NCBI GenBank assembly: GCA_047634635.1
Contig: JBLIIE010000004.1
Span: 1 to 64,000, forward strand
DNA length: 64,000 nucleotides
Reading direction: 5' to 3'
DNA from: Granulosicoccus sp047634635
Lineage (GTDB): Bacteria > Pseudomonadota > Gammaproteobacteria > Granulosicoccales > Granulosicoccaceae
Below, piece by piece: positions 43,988-53,178 of the stretch. The notes under the pieces were generated by a model, which did no database searches, was not told the DNA's origin, and worked only from the letters and a program-made list of their open reading frames with translations. The translations under genes and the position numbers were made by a program. Positions within the stretch are counted from its first letter, which is position 1. Each line of letters opens with the position of its first letter.

Positions 43988-44897
43988 TTGGTCAAAAACC
44001 AGGCGCTGCGATGTCGCTATAGAAACTTCGGTGCGGTCACTGGTAGACTTATCCAAGCAGTACAGAAAAACAGTTTCGCATCGGAGATGATTGCCACCTT
44101 TCGGGTAGACGACGGGAAGCTTCCATCGCTACCCAATGCCGTCATCTATATGTAAAAAAGCTGTGCGGGATGAAACGGTTAGCCTTGCCGTGCTGGCCGA
44201 TCCTTTAGCAAGGATCCTGTGTTAGCGGCACGTCTACTCCGTGTTAGTAACAGTTCTTTCTACCGGGCAATGTCGCCTGCTGAGAATGTACCCGCTGCCG
44301 TGACCCGCATCGGTCTCCTTGCCACACGTAACAGTGCATTGGGATTGCTGAGAAACTCCTTCAAGGCACGCAACGATGTCGTTGCGGCGATGATTACTGA
44401 ACTTTGGATGGAATCGCTTAAAACTGCCGCTGTCGCAAATGCCTTAGCGCCACACTACGCTCTTCTGGATCCTCAACGTGCGTTACTGGGAGGTTTGATG
44501 TACAACGTTGGAGCAATGTTGCTGCTGACAAAATTAGACGAAAAAACCCGAGACTATTGAACGTGCTGAAGTTCAACAGAAAATTGATCAGCACGCACCA
44601 GAATTCGGTGTTCGGCTGCTGCTGCATTGGGATATGGATCCTGAGATTATTGAAGTTGTGGCTAGCCGTGATCTTTTGCATCGCGATCATGATGGCGCAC
44701 CTGACCTTGCCGATTTAGTGTTAGTTGCGCGCAGTTGTATTTCAGACATCAATGGTCGTAGGCCGGACTACGCGCAATGCGAAGCATTACCCAGCTACGG
44801 TCGAATCAACCGATATTTGTGTTTAACGGAACCATTGGAGTCCGTTGTTGACTCCGCAGATGAAGCTATTGAGCGAACTTTGGACCTGTTTTTTTAG
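43988..44897 (+). pseudogene. Frameshifted HDOD-domain gene
   Basis: Joining frames gives a continuous HDOD protein: LIQAVQKNSFASEMIATFR, KLPSLPNAVIY, then KKAVRDETVSLAVLAD, then SKDPVLAARLLRVSNSSFYR through GGLMYNVGAMLLLTKLDE, then PETIERAEVQQKIDQHAPEF to a normal C-terminus at 44897. Frame changes occur near 44147-44153, near 44204 and in an A6 run at 44541-44546, with stops in each wrong frame. HDOD proteins are signalling or regulatory modules. The start is uncertain (a TTG at 43988 is the furthest open). It is clearly inactive unless sequencing errors explain all three lesions. Confidence 0.8.
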
Positions 44898-44899
44898 GC

Positions 44900-46585
44900 T
44901 CATAGGTTGTTTGCCCATTCTCTGAGCTTGAATTTCTGGATTTTCCCGGTGGATGTTTTGGGGAGTTCACGAAAAACGATGTTTTTAGGACATTTATAGT
45001 GAGCCATCTTATTTCGGCACCAATCAATCAGCTCGTTTTCATTGGCGGTATGTCCTCGTTTTAATGTAACGAATGCACATGGAGTTTCGCCCCACTTATC
45101 ATCGTTTTTTGCAGCTACAGCCGCTTCCTGGACTGCTGGGTGCGAGTACAGGGTGTCCTCGATTTCAATAGACGAGATATTTTCACCGCCAGAAATTATG
45201 ATGTCTTTTGAACGGTCCAGAATGCGTAGGTAACCATCTGGATCCATGACCGCTAAATCACCGCTGTGGAACCATCCCCCCTTGAACGCTTCCTCATTAG
45301 CCTTGGCATCACGATAATAGCCGCGCATAACGATATTGCCGCGGAACATGATTTCGCCTATGGTTTTACCGTCGCGTGGAACTGGAGTCATTGAATCGGG
45401 GTCTATTACATCCAGTTGATCCAGCACTTGGTATCTAACACCCTGGCGAGACTTCAGTTTTGCGCGTTCGATGTCTGTCAAGTCATCCCACTGCGACTTC
45501 CATGCGCACATCACTGCTGGCCCATAGGTTTCCGTTAATCCATAGGTATGTGTGATGTGGAAGCCCAGGGCCTCGATATCCAGTAGAACACTGGCAGGAG
45601 GAGGGGCTGCTGCCGTCATGATATTTACGGTATGCGGAAGAGGTTTGATGACAGAGGGATCAGCATTGATAATAAAATTCAAAATGATTGGTGCGCCGCA
45701 GAAGTGTGTCACGCCGTGATCTTCAATACTGCTGTAGATGGTTTCTGCGTTTATGGTTCGTGCACAGATACTGGTTCCTGCGTTGGCTGCTAACGACCAG
45801 GGGAAACACCAGCCGTTGCAATGGAACATGGGCAGTGTCCATAGATAGACAGGGTGTGGGCCCATATGCCAGCCGGTGATGTTTGACAGGGCGTTTAAGG
45901 TTGCCCCTCGGTGGTGGTAAACAACACCCTTGGGTTTGCCTGTGGTGCCTGATGTGTAGTTTAGTGAGATGGACTGCCACTCGTCTTCTGGTAACTGCCA
46001 TTGCCATGATGGGTCAATAGTAGGGAGTAACCCTGTTGGCGTTGCGCTGCCATCAACGAAGGTCTCGTACTCCAGCTCTGAAATCAATTCACCTGTAGCC
46101 TCTACATCATCAATGCTGATGAGAATCGGTGGGTTTTGTAGACTCTCAATAGCCTCCAAAGCTACACCTGTTGAGTCTCGATCCACGAAGAGCACCTTGG
46201 CCCTACCGTGCTCCAGAATGTATGCAATGGTGTTGGCGTCCAGGCGGGTATTGATGGCGTTGAGAATTCCACCGGTCATGGGAACGCTGAAGTGCAGTTC
46301 GAAGAGGGCAGGAATGTTCGGTGCTATGACTGCAACAACATCGCCCTTCGTCACGCCCATAGCTGCCAGCCTTGCGGCGCCTGTTTGACATCGTTTGTAG
46401 GTATCCGCCCAGGTGTAAATAACTTCACCGTGGACTGTCGCGTGTTGATCTGGATAGACATCAGCGCTGCGAGCCAGGAAACTCAGTGGGCTTAACGGTG
46501 TGTAGTTAGCTGAGTGGGCTGGCAACGGCACATCGGCGTCACCGGGCTGTCTGGGGCTAAGGGTAGTAGGATGAGGACTGGACAT
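44900..46585 (-). CDS. Acyl-CoA synthetase (AMP-binding)
   Basis: The protein of about 561 residues has the ATP-binding motif YTSGTTGKPKG, MFHCNGWCFPW, the GLTETYGPAV segment, GWFHSGDLAVMDPDGYL and a C-terminal LPKTSTGKIQKF with the catalytic Lys. The HCNGW sequence is shared by medium/short-chain and methylthiopropionate-type synthetases, so the acid substrate is uncertain. It activates a carboxylic acid to acyl-CoA. ATG 46585 is chosen; a GTG lies two codons earlier. It is divergent from the CaiB gene with only 24 bases between starts. Confidence 0.9.
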   Translation of the reverse strand: MSSPHPTTLSPRQPGDADVPLPAHSANYTPLSPLSFLARSADVYPDQHATVHGEVIYTWADTYKRCQTGAARLAAMGVTKGDVVAVIAPNIPALFELHFSVPMTGGILNAINTRLDANTIAYILEHGRAKVLFVDRDSTGVALEAIESLQNPPILISIDDVEATGELISELEYETFVDGSATPTGLLPTIDPSWQWQLPEDEWQSISLNYTSGTTGKPKGVVYHHRGATLNALSNITGWHMGPHPVYLWTLPMFHCNGWCFPWSLAANAGTSICARTINAETIYSSIEDHGVTHFCGAPIILNFIINADPSVIKPLPHTVNIMTAAAPPPASVLLDIEALGFHITHTYGLTETYGPAVMCAWKSQWDDLTDIERAKLKSRQGVRYQVLDQLDVIDPDSMTPVPRDGKTIGEIMFRGNIVMRGYYRDAKANEEAFKGGWFHSGDLAVMDPDGYLRILDRSKDIIISGGENISSIEIEDTLYSHPAVQEAAVAAKNDDKWGETPCAFVTLKRGHTANENELIDWCRNKMAHYKCPKNIVFRELPKTSTGKIQKFKLREWANNL

Positions 46586-46609
46586 CGACACAAATCTCTA
46601 GAGTGAATT

Positions 46610-47827
46610 ATGGAATCGCCACGTAATACTGAAGACAGCCTACCGCTCTCCGGCATCCGTGTGTTGGAGATGGGACAACTCATTGCCGGACCGTTTGCCG
46701 GACAAATGTTGGCCGCGTTCGGGGCTGAGGTTATTAAAATAGAGCCTCCGGGTAAAGGGGATCCTCTCAGAACATGGCGTGAACTTGATGAAAAGGGGAC
46801 TTCCTACTGGTGGCGCAGTATTGCTCGCAATAAAAAATCCGTGACACTCGATTTATCCAAACCCGCAGGCTGTGAAATTGCCCGCCAGTTGCTTCTCAAA
46901 TCAGATATCTTAGTCGAGAATTTTCGGCCAGGTCGAATGGAAGCTTGGGGGCTGGGCCCGATCGAGTTAGAAAAATTACACCCTGAGCTAATCTATACTC
47001 GAGTATCTGGTTATGGTCAAACTGGGCCTTACGCATCGAAACCTGGCTTTGCATCAGCGTGTGAAGCCGTCGCCGGGCTTCGATATGTCAATGGGCACCC
47101 GGGAGAAAGGCCTGTCCGGATGAACCTGAGTCTGGGCGATACATTAGCTGGAATGCATGCCACTGTTGGTGTGTTGTTGGCCCTGATTGCGCGGCAAAGA
47201 CTTGGTAATGGTGGCCAATGCATTGATGTTTCGATAGTGGAGTCAGTATTCAATATGCTTGAGGGTGTATTACCTGAATACGATGGAGCGGGTGTCGTGC
47301 GTGAACCCTCAGGCTCGACGGTTACAGGTATCGTCCCAACCAATACGTATTGTTGTAAAGATGGTCGGTACATTGTAATTGGTGGCAACGGTGACTCTAT
47401 TTTTAAGCGCCTGATGGTGGCCGTAGGCAGACCTGATTTGGCTGATGACGAGCGATTAAATAACAATCAGGGTCGTGTTGCTCATGAGCCTCTTATCGAT
47501 ACAGCGTTAGCTAAATGGTGTGCTGAGCATGTGTCCGCTGCTGCTTTGGATATGCTTGATGCTGCTGATGTCCCCGTGGGTCCTGTGAATTCCATAGCAG
47601 ATATTGCGGCAGATCCGCACTTTCAGGCTAGAGAGGTTTTTGAGTCTGTGCCAGTTGCAGGTGTTGACCGCAAGATGCCAGCTGTACACCCCCGGTTGGG
47701 TGACACACCCGCGATATCCCGCTGGGCTGGTCCAGAGCTTGGTGAGCACACCACAGCCGTGTTAAGCGAGCTGCTGAACATTGGGCCAGATCAGCTAAGC
47801 AATTGGCGCAGTGAAGGTGTCATTTGA
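46610..47827 (+). CDS. CaiB/BaiF family CoA-transferase
   Basis: This 405-residue class III CoA-transferase has MGQLIAGPFAGQML, IKIEPPGKGDPLR, VENFRPGRMEAWGLG and GYGQTGPYASKPGF; the catalytic Asp lies in SLGDTLAGMHATVG. It moves CoA between an acyl-CoA and a free acid. The ATG at 46610 is nearly back-to-back with the acyl-CoA synthetase start, so the two probably share a regulatory region and a carboxylic acid activation pathway. The substrate is not known. Confidence 0.9.
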   Translation: MESPRNTEDSLPLSGIRVLEMGQLIAGPFAGQMLAAFGAEVIKIEPPGKGDPLRTWRELDEKGTSYWWRSIARNKKSVTLDLSKPAGCEIARQLLLKSDILVENFRPGRMEAWGLGPIELEKLHPELIYTRVSGYGQTGPYASKPGFASACEAVAGLRYVNGHPGERPVRMNLSLGDTLAGMHATVGVLLALIARQRLGNGGQCIDVSIVESVFNMLEGVLPEYDGAGVVREPSGSTVTGIVPTNTYCCKDGRYIVIGGNGDSIFKRLMVAVGRPDLADDERLNNNQGRVAHEPLIDTALAKWCAEHVSAAALDMLDAADVPVGPVNSIADIAADPHFQAREVFESVPVAGVDRKMPAVHPRLGDTPAISRWAGPELGEHTTAVLSELLNIGPDQLSNWRSEGVI

Positions 47828-47922
47828 CGCTGGCAAACATGGCCGGTCATCATTGTTCCTAGTTCATCGTCAAGTTGTTTGAGAGACCGTCGATAGCGTA
47901 CTAACGAAGGTATTGTTGGGAT

Positions 47923-48312
47923 TTGGCTTTGAAACTTTCTCCACTGTTGCGATTGGGCACAGCCGCTGGCATTTATTTAATGGTTATGTGGGGTTACTCC
48001 GTTCTGCCTACAGGGCAATGGTTTGCCGCCTTTTTGGCCATAATGATGAGCATCATGTTGGTTTTCTGGGTAACTGAAACTGTTGAGGACGTTCGCTCCG
48101 CAAAAGGTTCTGTGGCGCCTTTTGATAACACAGAAATACAGCCAACAAGCGTAACGTTTGCTGCCGACCCTTCACTGGAGGCCTCCGTTATGAGACTCGA
48201 CTCACTAAAATCTGAGCTTAAAGATCAATACGCTCAATTCGGTAGAGACCAGTCGCTTTTAAATAGCAAAAGTCTGGGTTCCTGGAATGGCACTCGAAAT
48301 CAACGGATGTGA
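47923..48312 (+). CDS. Small two-helix membrane protein preceding Hpt
   Basis: The frame starts with TTG at 47923 (a second TTG at 47929 is equally possible) and gives about 129 residues. Two hydrophobic segments are adjacent (GTAAGIYLMVMWGYSVL, FAAFLAIMMSIMLVFWV), followed by a soluble tail of about 80 residues with a helical SLKSELKDQYAQFGRDQ. No family is recognised. Its end overlaps the Hpt ORF by 26 bases unless Hpt starts at GTG 48317. It may anchor or feed the signalling genes downstream. Confidence 0.55.
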   Translation: MALKLSPLLRLGTAAGIYLMVMWGYSVLPTGQWFAAFLAIMMSIMLVFWVTETVEDVRSAKGSVAPFDNTEIQPTSVTFAADPSLEASVMRLDSLKSELKDQYAQFGRDQSLLNSKSLGSWNGTRNQRM

Positions 48313-48676
48313 TGATGTGACTGTTTGGATTGATGAAACTGCGCTGAAAGCCATTGAAGCTCTGCAGCGCCCCGGTAAACCAGATTTGCTTGAACGCATC
48401 GTGGGTCTGTTTAAATCGGAATCCCCCAAGACTTTGGCCAGTTTGGTAGTCGGTATTGACTCTATGGATATGGAGATGGTGCGAGTAGCTGCTCACACAC
48501 TAAAATCATCCAGCGCCTATGTAGGTGCACTTGAGCTTTCTGAGCGTCTCAAAGAACTTGAACATGCAGCTCATGAGCAAAACTTTCCAGCCTGCATTGC
48601 TCTGGGCGATAGTGTGGAAGATATATTTGCAGACAGTTGTACCGCGCTGGACCAACGGATGAGTAAGTCTGCCTGA
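48287..48676 (+). CDS. Hpt-domain phosphotransfer protein
   Basis: The 129-residue protein is one Hpt domain: the phospho-accepting His is residue 70 in AAHTLKSSSAYVGA, within a four-helix bundle pattern. It should shuttle phosphate between a hybrid histidine kinase and the REC domain encoded next. A GTG at 48317 is an alternative start that avoids overlap with the upstream gene. The stop and the next ATG overlap as TGATG, so the two are coupled. No histidine kinase is encoded nearby. Confidence 0.85.
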   Translation: MALEINGCDDVTVWIDETALKAIEALQRPGKPDLLERIVGLFKSESPKTLASLVVGIDSMDMEMVRVAAHTLKSSSAYVGALELSERLKELEHAAHEQNFPACIALGDSVEDIFADSCTALDQRMSKSA

Positions 48677-50868
48677 TGGTGGATGATTCCACTCAAGCGG
48701 TTCAAATGGTTGTGTCCAGCTTACTGCGTAAAAAACCCATTGTGTTGCATGTGGACGACGACATCGCCAGCTTGATGATGGCTGAGGGTGCTTTGGAGGA
48801 TGCAGGTTTTGAAGTCGTTCAAGCGGCTAACGGGCAGGAGGCCATAGATTCCTTTAAAAAATACGACCCTGATATCATCATCATGGATGCGGTTATGCCG
48901 ATTATGGATGGTTTTGATGCCATTAGTGGTATCCGCCAGCTCAGTGGTGGTGAGCATGTCCCTATACTGATGATTACCGGGCTTGATGATCTAGACTCCA
49001 TAACGCGTGCCTATGATGAGGGTGCTACTGACTTCCTAACCAAACCTATTAATTTTTTCATTTTGCCCCATCGCGTGCAATACATGTTGCGCTCGAAACT
49101 GACAGCAGATGAGCTGCGCTCTAGCCAAGCAAAATTGGACAATGCTCAGCGCATTGCGCGTTTGGGCAATTGGGAATGGTGTTTGAGTAGCAATGATTTT
49201 TTCTGGTCTTGCGAGTTTGGTCGGGTGCTGTGTTTTGAAGAACATACAAGTGTGGAAAGCTGGTCAGATTTTCTTCATCATATTGATGAGCCGGACAGAA
49301 GTAATGTGCAGTTGATTGCTGAACAGTCTGTAGAAGAGAGGCAGGCATTCAACGTGGAGTTCTCTATCGTTAGTTGGGTAGATGGTTCTGTGCGTAGATT
49401 ACGTCTGGAGGCAGAACCACATTGTCAGGAGAACGGCGACTGCAGCCATATGCTGGGCACAGTTCAAGACATCACAGAACGTATCAATGCTCAGAAACAA
49501 ATTCATGACCTTGCTTACTACGACCTGGTCACCGGCTTGCCTAATCGTGCCCTGCTATCAGAGCAACTGAGCTATACGCTAAAATTGTCAAAGCGCAATG
49601 ACTCCAAATTTTCCGTGCTGTTTCTTGACCTTGATCACTTTAAACAAGTCAACGATACACTCGGCCACGATGCGGGAGACGAATTACTCCAGCAGGTAGC
49701 CAGCCGGCTGACATCTGTTGTACGTGAGACGGATATGATAAGCGGTGGAGACGATGATGATTCTGAGTCGAGGCATACCGTTGCGCGATTGGGGGGTGAC
49801 GAATTCGTCGTACTGCTGGGTGTTATAAATCGTGCAGAAGATGCTGCCCGTGTGGCAGAGAGAATTGCCCAGGCGGTAGGGATGCCCTATAAGGTGGGAA
49901 ACAATACGGTAAGCGTAACTTCCACGATTGGTATCAGTATTTACCCTGCTGATGGTGATGACTTTGAGTCGATGATGAAGTCTGCCGATGTTGCTATGTA
50001 TTATGCAAAGGAATCTGGCAGGAACGGATATCAGTTTTATTCGCGAAGCATTCACGAACAGTCCCTGACCCGATTTTCACTCGAGGCAGACTTGCGGTTA
50101 GCGATAGAAACTAACCAGCTAACAATTGCCTATCAGCCCAAAATTGATATGGAGACGGGAGAGCTATCCGGTGTTGAGGCATTGACCCGCTGGGTACATC
50201 CTCAAAAGGGCATTATGAGTCCTAGTACGTTTATTCCTTTAGCTGAAGAGACTGGATTGATAGTACCGCTTGGTCGTTGGGTCTTACGTCAGGCTTGCGA
50301 GCAAATGCAGCGCTGGGTGAAATCCGGATGGCCTCCAATGGTCATGGCTGTAAATTGCTCGTCAGTACAGTTCACCAAGAGCAACGTTATTGAGGATATT
50401 AACGAAGCAATCAGTGTTAGCGGGCTAGATCCGAAATACCTTGAAATAGAGCTGACGGAAAGTCTGCTGCTACAGGATGGTGAAAAAGGAATTCAGATTC
50501 TCAAGGATATGAAGGAGCTTGGCATTCAGGTAGCCATTGATGATTTTGGAACAGGTTTTTCATCGTTGAGTTACTTGAAGCGCCTACCCGTGGATAAGTT
50601 GAAAATTGACAAATCGTTCGTCGATGATTTAGCCACGGACAGTGGAGATGCGGCGATAGTTACCGCTATCATCACACTGAGCCATAACCTTAATCTTACG
50701 GTAGTGGCTGAAGGTGTAGAAACTCAGGAACAGTTTGATATTTTACGAGGCTTCAAATGTAACGAGGCGCAAGGCTATCTGATCAGTTGCCCATTAGAAA
50801 TTGATAATCTTGAAACGTGGATGAACAACTATCACGCTCGGAACCTTGACAAAGCATCTGGTATGTAG
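48676..50868 (+). CDS. REC-PAS-GGDEF-EAL response regulator
   Basis: The 730-residue protein has a receiver domain with DDD (27-29), phospho-acceptor Asp71 (IIIMDAVMP) and TKPI; a PAS domain (LGNWEWCLSSNDFFW, LGTVQDITER); a GGDEF domain with intact ARLGGDEF near residue 373; and an EAL domain with GVEALTRW, ELTESLL, DDFGTGFS, KIDKSF and AEGVE. It therefore links phosphorelay to c-di-GMP synthesis or breakdown. It has no membrane segment. It overlaps the Hpt gene by one base. Confidence 0.93.
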   Translation: MVDDSTQAVQMVVSSLLRKKPIVLHVDDDIASLMMAEGALEDAGFEVVQAANGQEAIDSFKKYDPDIIIMDAVMPIMDGFDAISGIRQLSGGEHVPILMITGLDDLDSITRAYDEGATDFLTKPINFFILPHRVQYMLRSKLTADELRSSQAKLDNAQRIARLGNWEWCLSSNDFFWSCEFGRVLCFEEHTSVESWSDFLHHIDEPDRSNVQLIAEQSVEERQAFNVEFSIVSWVDGSVRRLRLEAEPHCQENGDCSHMLGTVQDITERINAQKQIHDLAYYDLVTGLPNRALLSEQLSYTLKLSKRNDSKFSVLFLDLDHFKQVNDTLGHDAGDELLQQVASRLTSVVRETDMISGGDDDDSESRHTVARLGGDEFVVLLGVINRAEDAARVAERIAQAVGMPYKVGNNTVSVTSTIGISIYPADGDDFESMMKSADVAMYYAKESGRNGYQFYSRSIHEQSLTRFSLEADLRLAIETNQLTIAYQPKIDMETGELSGVEALTRWVHPQKGIMSPSTFIPLAEETGLIVPLGRWVLRQACEQMQRWVKSGWPPMVMAVNCSSVQFTKSNVIEDINEAISVSGLDPKYLEIELTESLLLQDGEKGIQILKDMKELGIQVAIDDFGTGFSSLSYLKRLPVDKLKIDKSFVDDLATDSGDAAIVTAIITLSHNLNLTVVAEGVETQEQFDILRGFKCNEAQGYLISCPLEIDNLETWMNNYHARNLDKASGM

Positions 50869-50879
50869 AGCCGTTTGTA

Positions 50880-51698
50880 TTATCGGTTCTTCCATTTGGG
50901 TTGACGCTTCTCAAAGAAGGCATCAATACCTTCCTTGACGTCATCACTCATCATGTTACAAGCCATAGCGGCGCCTGCGAGTTCGTAGGCCTCAGCTAAT
51001 GGCTTTTCCAATTGAGTGTAAAAAAGTGTTTTGCCCGTGCTAACCGCAACTTGGGACTTGGAACAAATTTGTTCGCAAAGCTCTGACACTGAGCCGGTCA
51101 ATAAGTCTGGTTCTACGCAGTGATTCAGCAGTCCCCATTCAACTGCCTGAGTCGCATTTATAAACTCACCTGTCATTAGCATTTGAAATGCCCGTTTTCG
51201 GGACACATTACGAGACAGTGCGACTGAAGGCGTACTGCAAAATAGACCCAGGTTGATTCCGGAGACGCCGAACTTACAATCAGTAGAGGCAATGGCCAGA
51301 TCACAATTTGCAACCAATTGGCAACCGGCGGCTGTTGCCAAACCTTGGACCTTGGCAATGACCGGCTGCGGGATAGAAACTAAAGTTTGCATGAACCGAC
51401 TGCACTTCGTAAATAAAGCTTTCTGCCACTGTTCGCCACCTGATTCCGCGTCTGCATGAGTGCGCATTTCAAGAAGGTCGTGACCCGCACAGAAGGCCTT
51501 GCCTGTGGCCTCAATGACAATTACGCGGGCGTCGTTATGAATATTATCTAGTTCGTGTTGCAGCGCATCGAGCATGGCCTCACTCAATGCATTAAATTGA
51601 TCTGGCCTGTTCAGCGTCAGAGTCAGAACTCCCTGATCGCTCAGTTTGCTGAGTAGTATTGGCGTTTTGGCGGAGCCTGTGTTTGGTGGATGGTTCAT
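50880..51698 (-). CDS. Enoyl-CoA hydratase family protein
   Basis: The ATG at 51698 (272 residues) has an AGGAG ribosome-binding site six bases upstream; a longer frame to 51974 adds 92 unrelated residues. Crotonase features are LNRPDQFNALSEAM, CAGHDLLEM, QGLATAAGCQLVANCDLAIA and FGVSGINLGLFCSTPSVAL. The second glutamate position (usually EIxxG) reads GINLG, so it may not be a hydratase but another member of the superfamily, as in EchA/ECHDC3-like proteins. It converges with the REC-GGDEF-EAL gene 12 bases apart. Confidence 0.8.
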   Translation of the reverse strand: MNHPPNTGSAKTPILLSKLSDQGVLTLTLNRPDQFNALSEAMLDALQHELDNIHNDARVIVIEATGKAFCAGHDLLEMRTHADAESGGEQWQKALFTKCSRFMQTLVSIPQPVIAKVQGLATAAGCQLVANCDLAIASTDCKFGVSGINLGLFCSTPSVALSRNVSRKRAFQMLMTGEFINATQAVEWGLLNHCVEPDLLTGSVSELCEQICSKSQVAVSTGKTLFYTQLEKPLAEAYELAGAAMACNMMSDDVKEGIDAFFEKRQPKWKNR

Positions 51699-51854
51699 GG
51701 ATGGCTCCTGTTGGGGCCGATAGTCGGCCATAAGTCGGGGAAAGAAAGGTTTTAGAATATCGAGAGTGTACGTAGAAATCAATTTCTTATAGAGTACCTG
51801 CGAAACGGGGGCGATTAACGACTGTATGGATATGTTAACCAGGGTATCTAAATC

Positions 51855-52316
51855 GTGAATAAGGACATGAATACGCCTGCTGATTTGCTTATGAGCGCCG
51901 ATGAATTTCGCGAAATTCTCGATGAGCGCCTGCCGTTTGGTGAAATGATGGGGCTTTCTGTGGATTACTTTCAATCAGACCACGTCAGACTCAGAGCGGT
52001 GTATAACGAACGTTTTCTGCGCCCAGGTGGGACCATCGCTGGGCCAGTCATGATGGGTCTGGCCGACGCCGCTTTGTATGCGTTGGTACTGTCCCGAATC
52101 GGGCCGGTTGAGCTGGCAGTGACTACCACTCTTTCTATCAATTTTCTCAGAAGACCGGCGCCTGGTGATGTCATCGCTGACGCTCGTATGTTGAAGCTGG
52201 GTAAACGATTGGCTGTTGGTGAGGTCAGCCTGTTTAGTGAATTAGGTGGCTTGGACGATCCTGTTGCGCATGTCACTGGTACCTATTCAATTCCACCTCC
52301 TGACAAACGGAGCTAA
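51855..52316 (+). CDS. PaaI-type hotdog thioesterase
   Basis: This is a 153-residue hotdog-fold protein with GEMMGLSVDYF, the RPGGTIAGPVMMGLADAALYALVL helix and TTTLSINFLRRPAPGDVIADA, typical of PaaI-like acyl-CoA thioesterases. Start is GTG 51855, with an ATG at 51867 equally plausible. It would hydrolyse acyl- or arylacyl-CoA esters. It is divergent from the hydratase-like gene and six bases upstream of the dehalogenase gene, so probably in an operon. Confidence 0.83.
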   Translation: MNKDMNTPADLLMSADEFREILDERLPFGEMMGLSVDYFQSDHVRLRAVYNERFLRPGGTIAGPVMMGLADAALYALVLSRIGPVELAVTTTLSINFLRRPAPGDVIADARMLKLGKRLAVGEVSLFSELGGLDDPVAHVTGTYSIPPPDKRS

Positions 52317-52321
52317 GGTTT

Positions 52322-53011
52322 ATGTCAAATTCGTCTTTCCAGAATATTCAGGCTTGTGTTTTCGATGCGTATGGAACTTTGTTTGATGTGAGTTCTGCAG
52401 TGGCCAGTTTACGAGACAAGGTGGGACCGCAGTACGGAGAAGTAGCCGCCGCTTGGCGGGTTCGGCAGCTGGAATACACCTGGCTTCGCAGCTTGATGAA
52501 AAGTCACATCGATTTCTGGCACCTGACAGCAGATGCCTTGTCAGTTACCTTGAGAGAATATTCGATTGAAGACCCCACCTTGCATGACGAGCTCATGCAA
52601 GCTTATTTAAAACTGAGCCCCTTTGAAGAGGTTGCAGGTGTTTTGCACCGTTTGAAGCAGGCAGACATGCGCACTGCAATCCTGACCAACGGTTCTCCAT
52701 CTATGATAGAGGCAGCCGTCGAAAACGCAGGAATTCAAACGTTAATTGATCACCAGCTTTCAGTAGAAGCGGTGGGTGTTTTCAAACCTGATGCCCGTGT
52801 CTATCAGTTGGCTGTGGATTCACTGGGGATATCAGCCAACAATATTGCCTTCCTATCGTCCAATGCCTGGGATGCCGCAGGCGCTGCTCACTTTGGTTTC
52901 AAGGTGGCCTGGGTTAATCGCTATTCACAACCATCTGAGGTACTGCCAGGGGTTCCATCTGCCATGCTGTCTGATCTTTCTGAATTACCCGGACTGCTGG
53001 GTATTTGCTGA
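52322..53011 (+). CDS. Haloacid dehalogenase type II (HAD superfamily)
   Basis: The 229-residue HAD protein starts with ACVFDAYGTLFDV, nucleophile Asp15, followed by ILTNGSPSMIEAA (motif II), KPDARVYQLAVDSLG (motif III Lys) and AFLSSNAWDAAGAAHFGFKVAWVNR (motif IV). These are the features of L-2-haloacid dehalogenases, in which SSNAWD is diagnostic. It would release halide from 2-halo-carboxylates, for example from marine organohalides. Its 3' end overlaps the convergent DUF1289 gene by 91 bases. Confidence 0.9.
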   Translation: MSNSSFQNIQACVFDAYGTLFDVSSAVASLRDKVGPQYGEVAAAWRVRQLEYTWLRSLMKSHIDFWHLTADALSVTLREYSIEDPTLHDELMQAYLKLSPFEEVAGVLHRLKQADMRTAILTNGSPSMIEAAVENAGIQTLIDHQLSVEAVGVFKPDARVYQLAVDSLGISANNIAFLSSNAWDAAGAAHFGFKVAWVNRYSQPSEVLPGVPSAMLSDLSELPGLLGIC

Positions 53012-53178
53012 CGATCCAGGCATGCCGTGAGAACGGCCAGCTTTTGATCGCTGTCCATACGTGACCAGCGAGTGACCTCATCTATGGTTCGCAGGCAGCC
53101 CTCACAAAGCTGTGATTGTTCGTCGATACGACAAATTCCACGGCACGGAGACGCAATATTCAATTTATGCTCAGACAT
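52921..53178 (-). CDS. DUF1289 small Cys-rich protein
   Basis: The 85-residue protein carries the DUF1289 pattern: PCRGICRIDEQSQLCEGCLRT with four Cys (CxxxC and CxxC) and a following RWSRM. The Cys set suggests zinc or iron binding. The ATG at 53178 overlaps the HMG-CoA lyase stop by one base, so it is translationally coupled to that gene. Its last 30 codons overlap the dehalogenase gene on the other strand, and the C-terminal part is Ser/Gly/Asp-rich and looks poorly constrained. Confidence 0.75.
   Translation of the reverse strand: MSEHKLNIASPCRGICRIDEQSQLCEGCLRTIDEVTRWSRMDSDQKLAVLTACLDRQQIPSSPGNSERSDSMADGTPGSTSDGCE

Noticed and set aside
51699..51974. 92-residue N-terminal extension of the hydratase-like protein
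   Set aside because: It shows no similarity to the crotonase fold, and ATG 51698 has a strong AGGAG ribosome-binding site.
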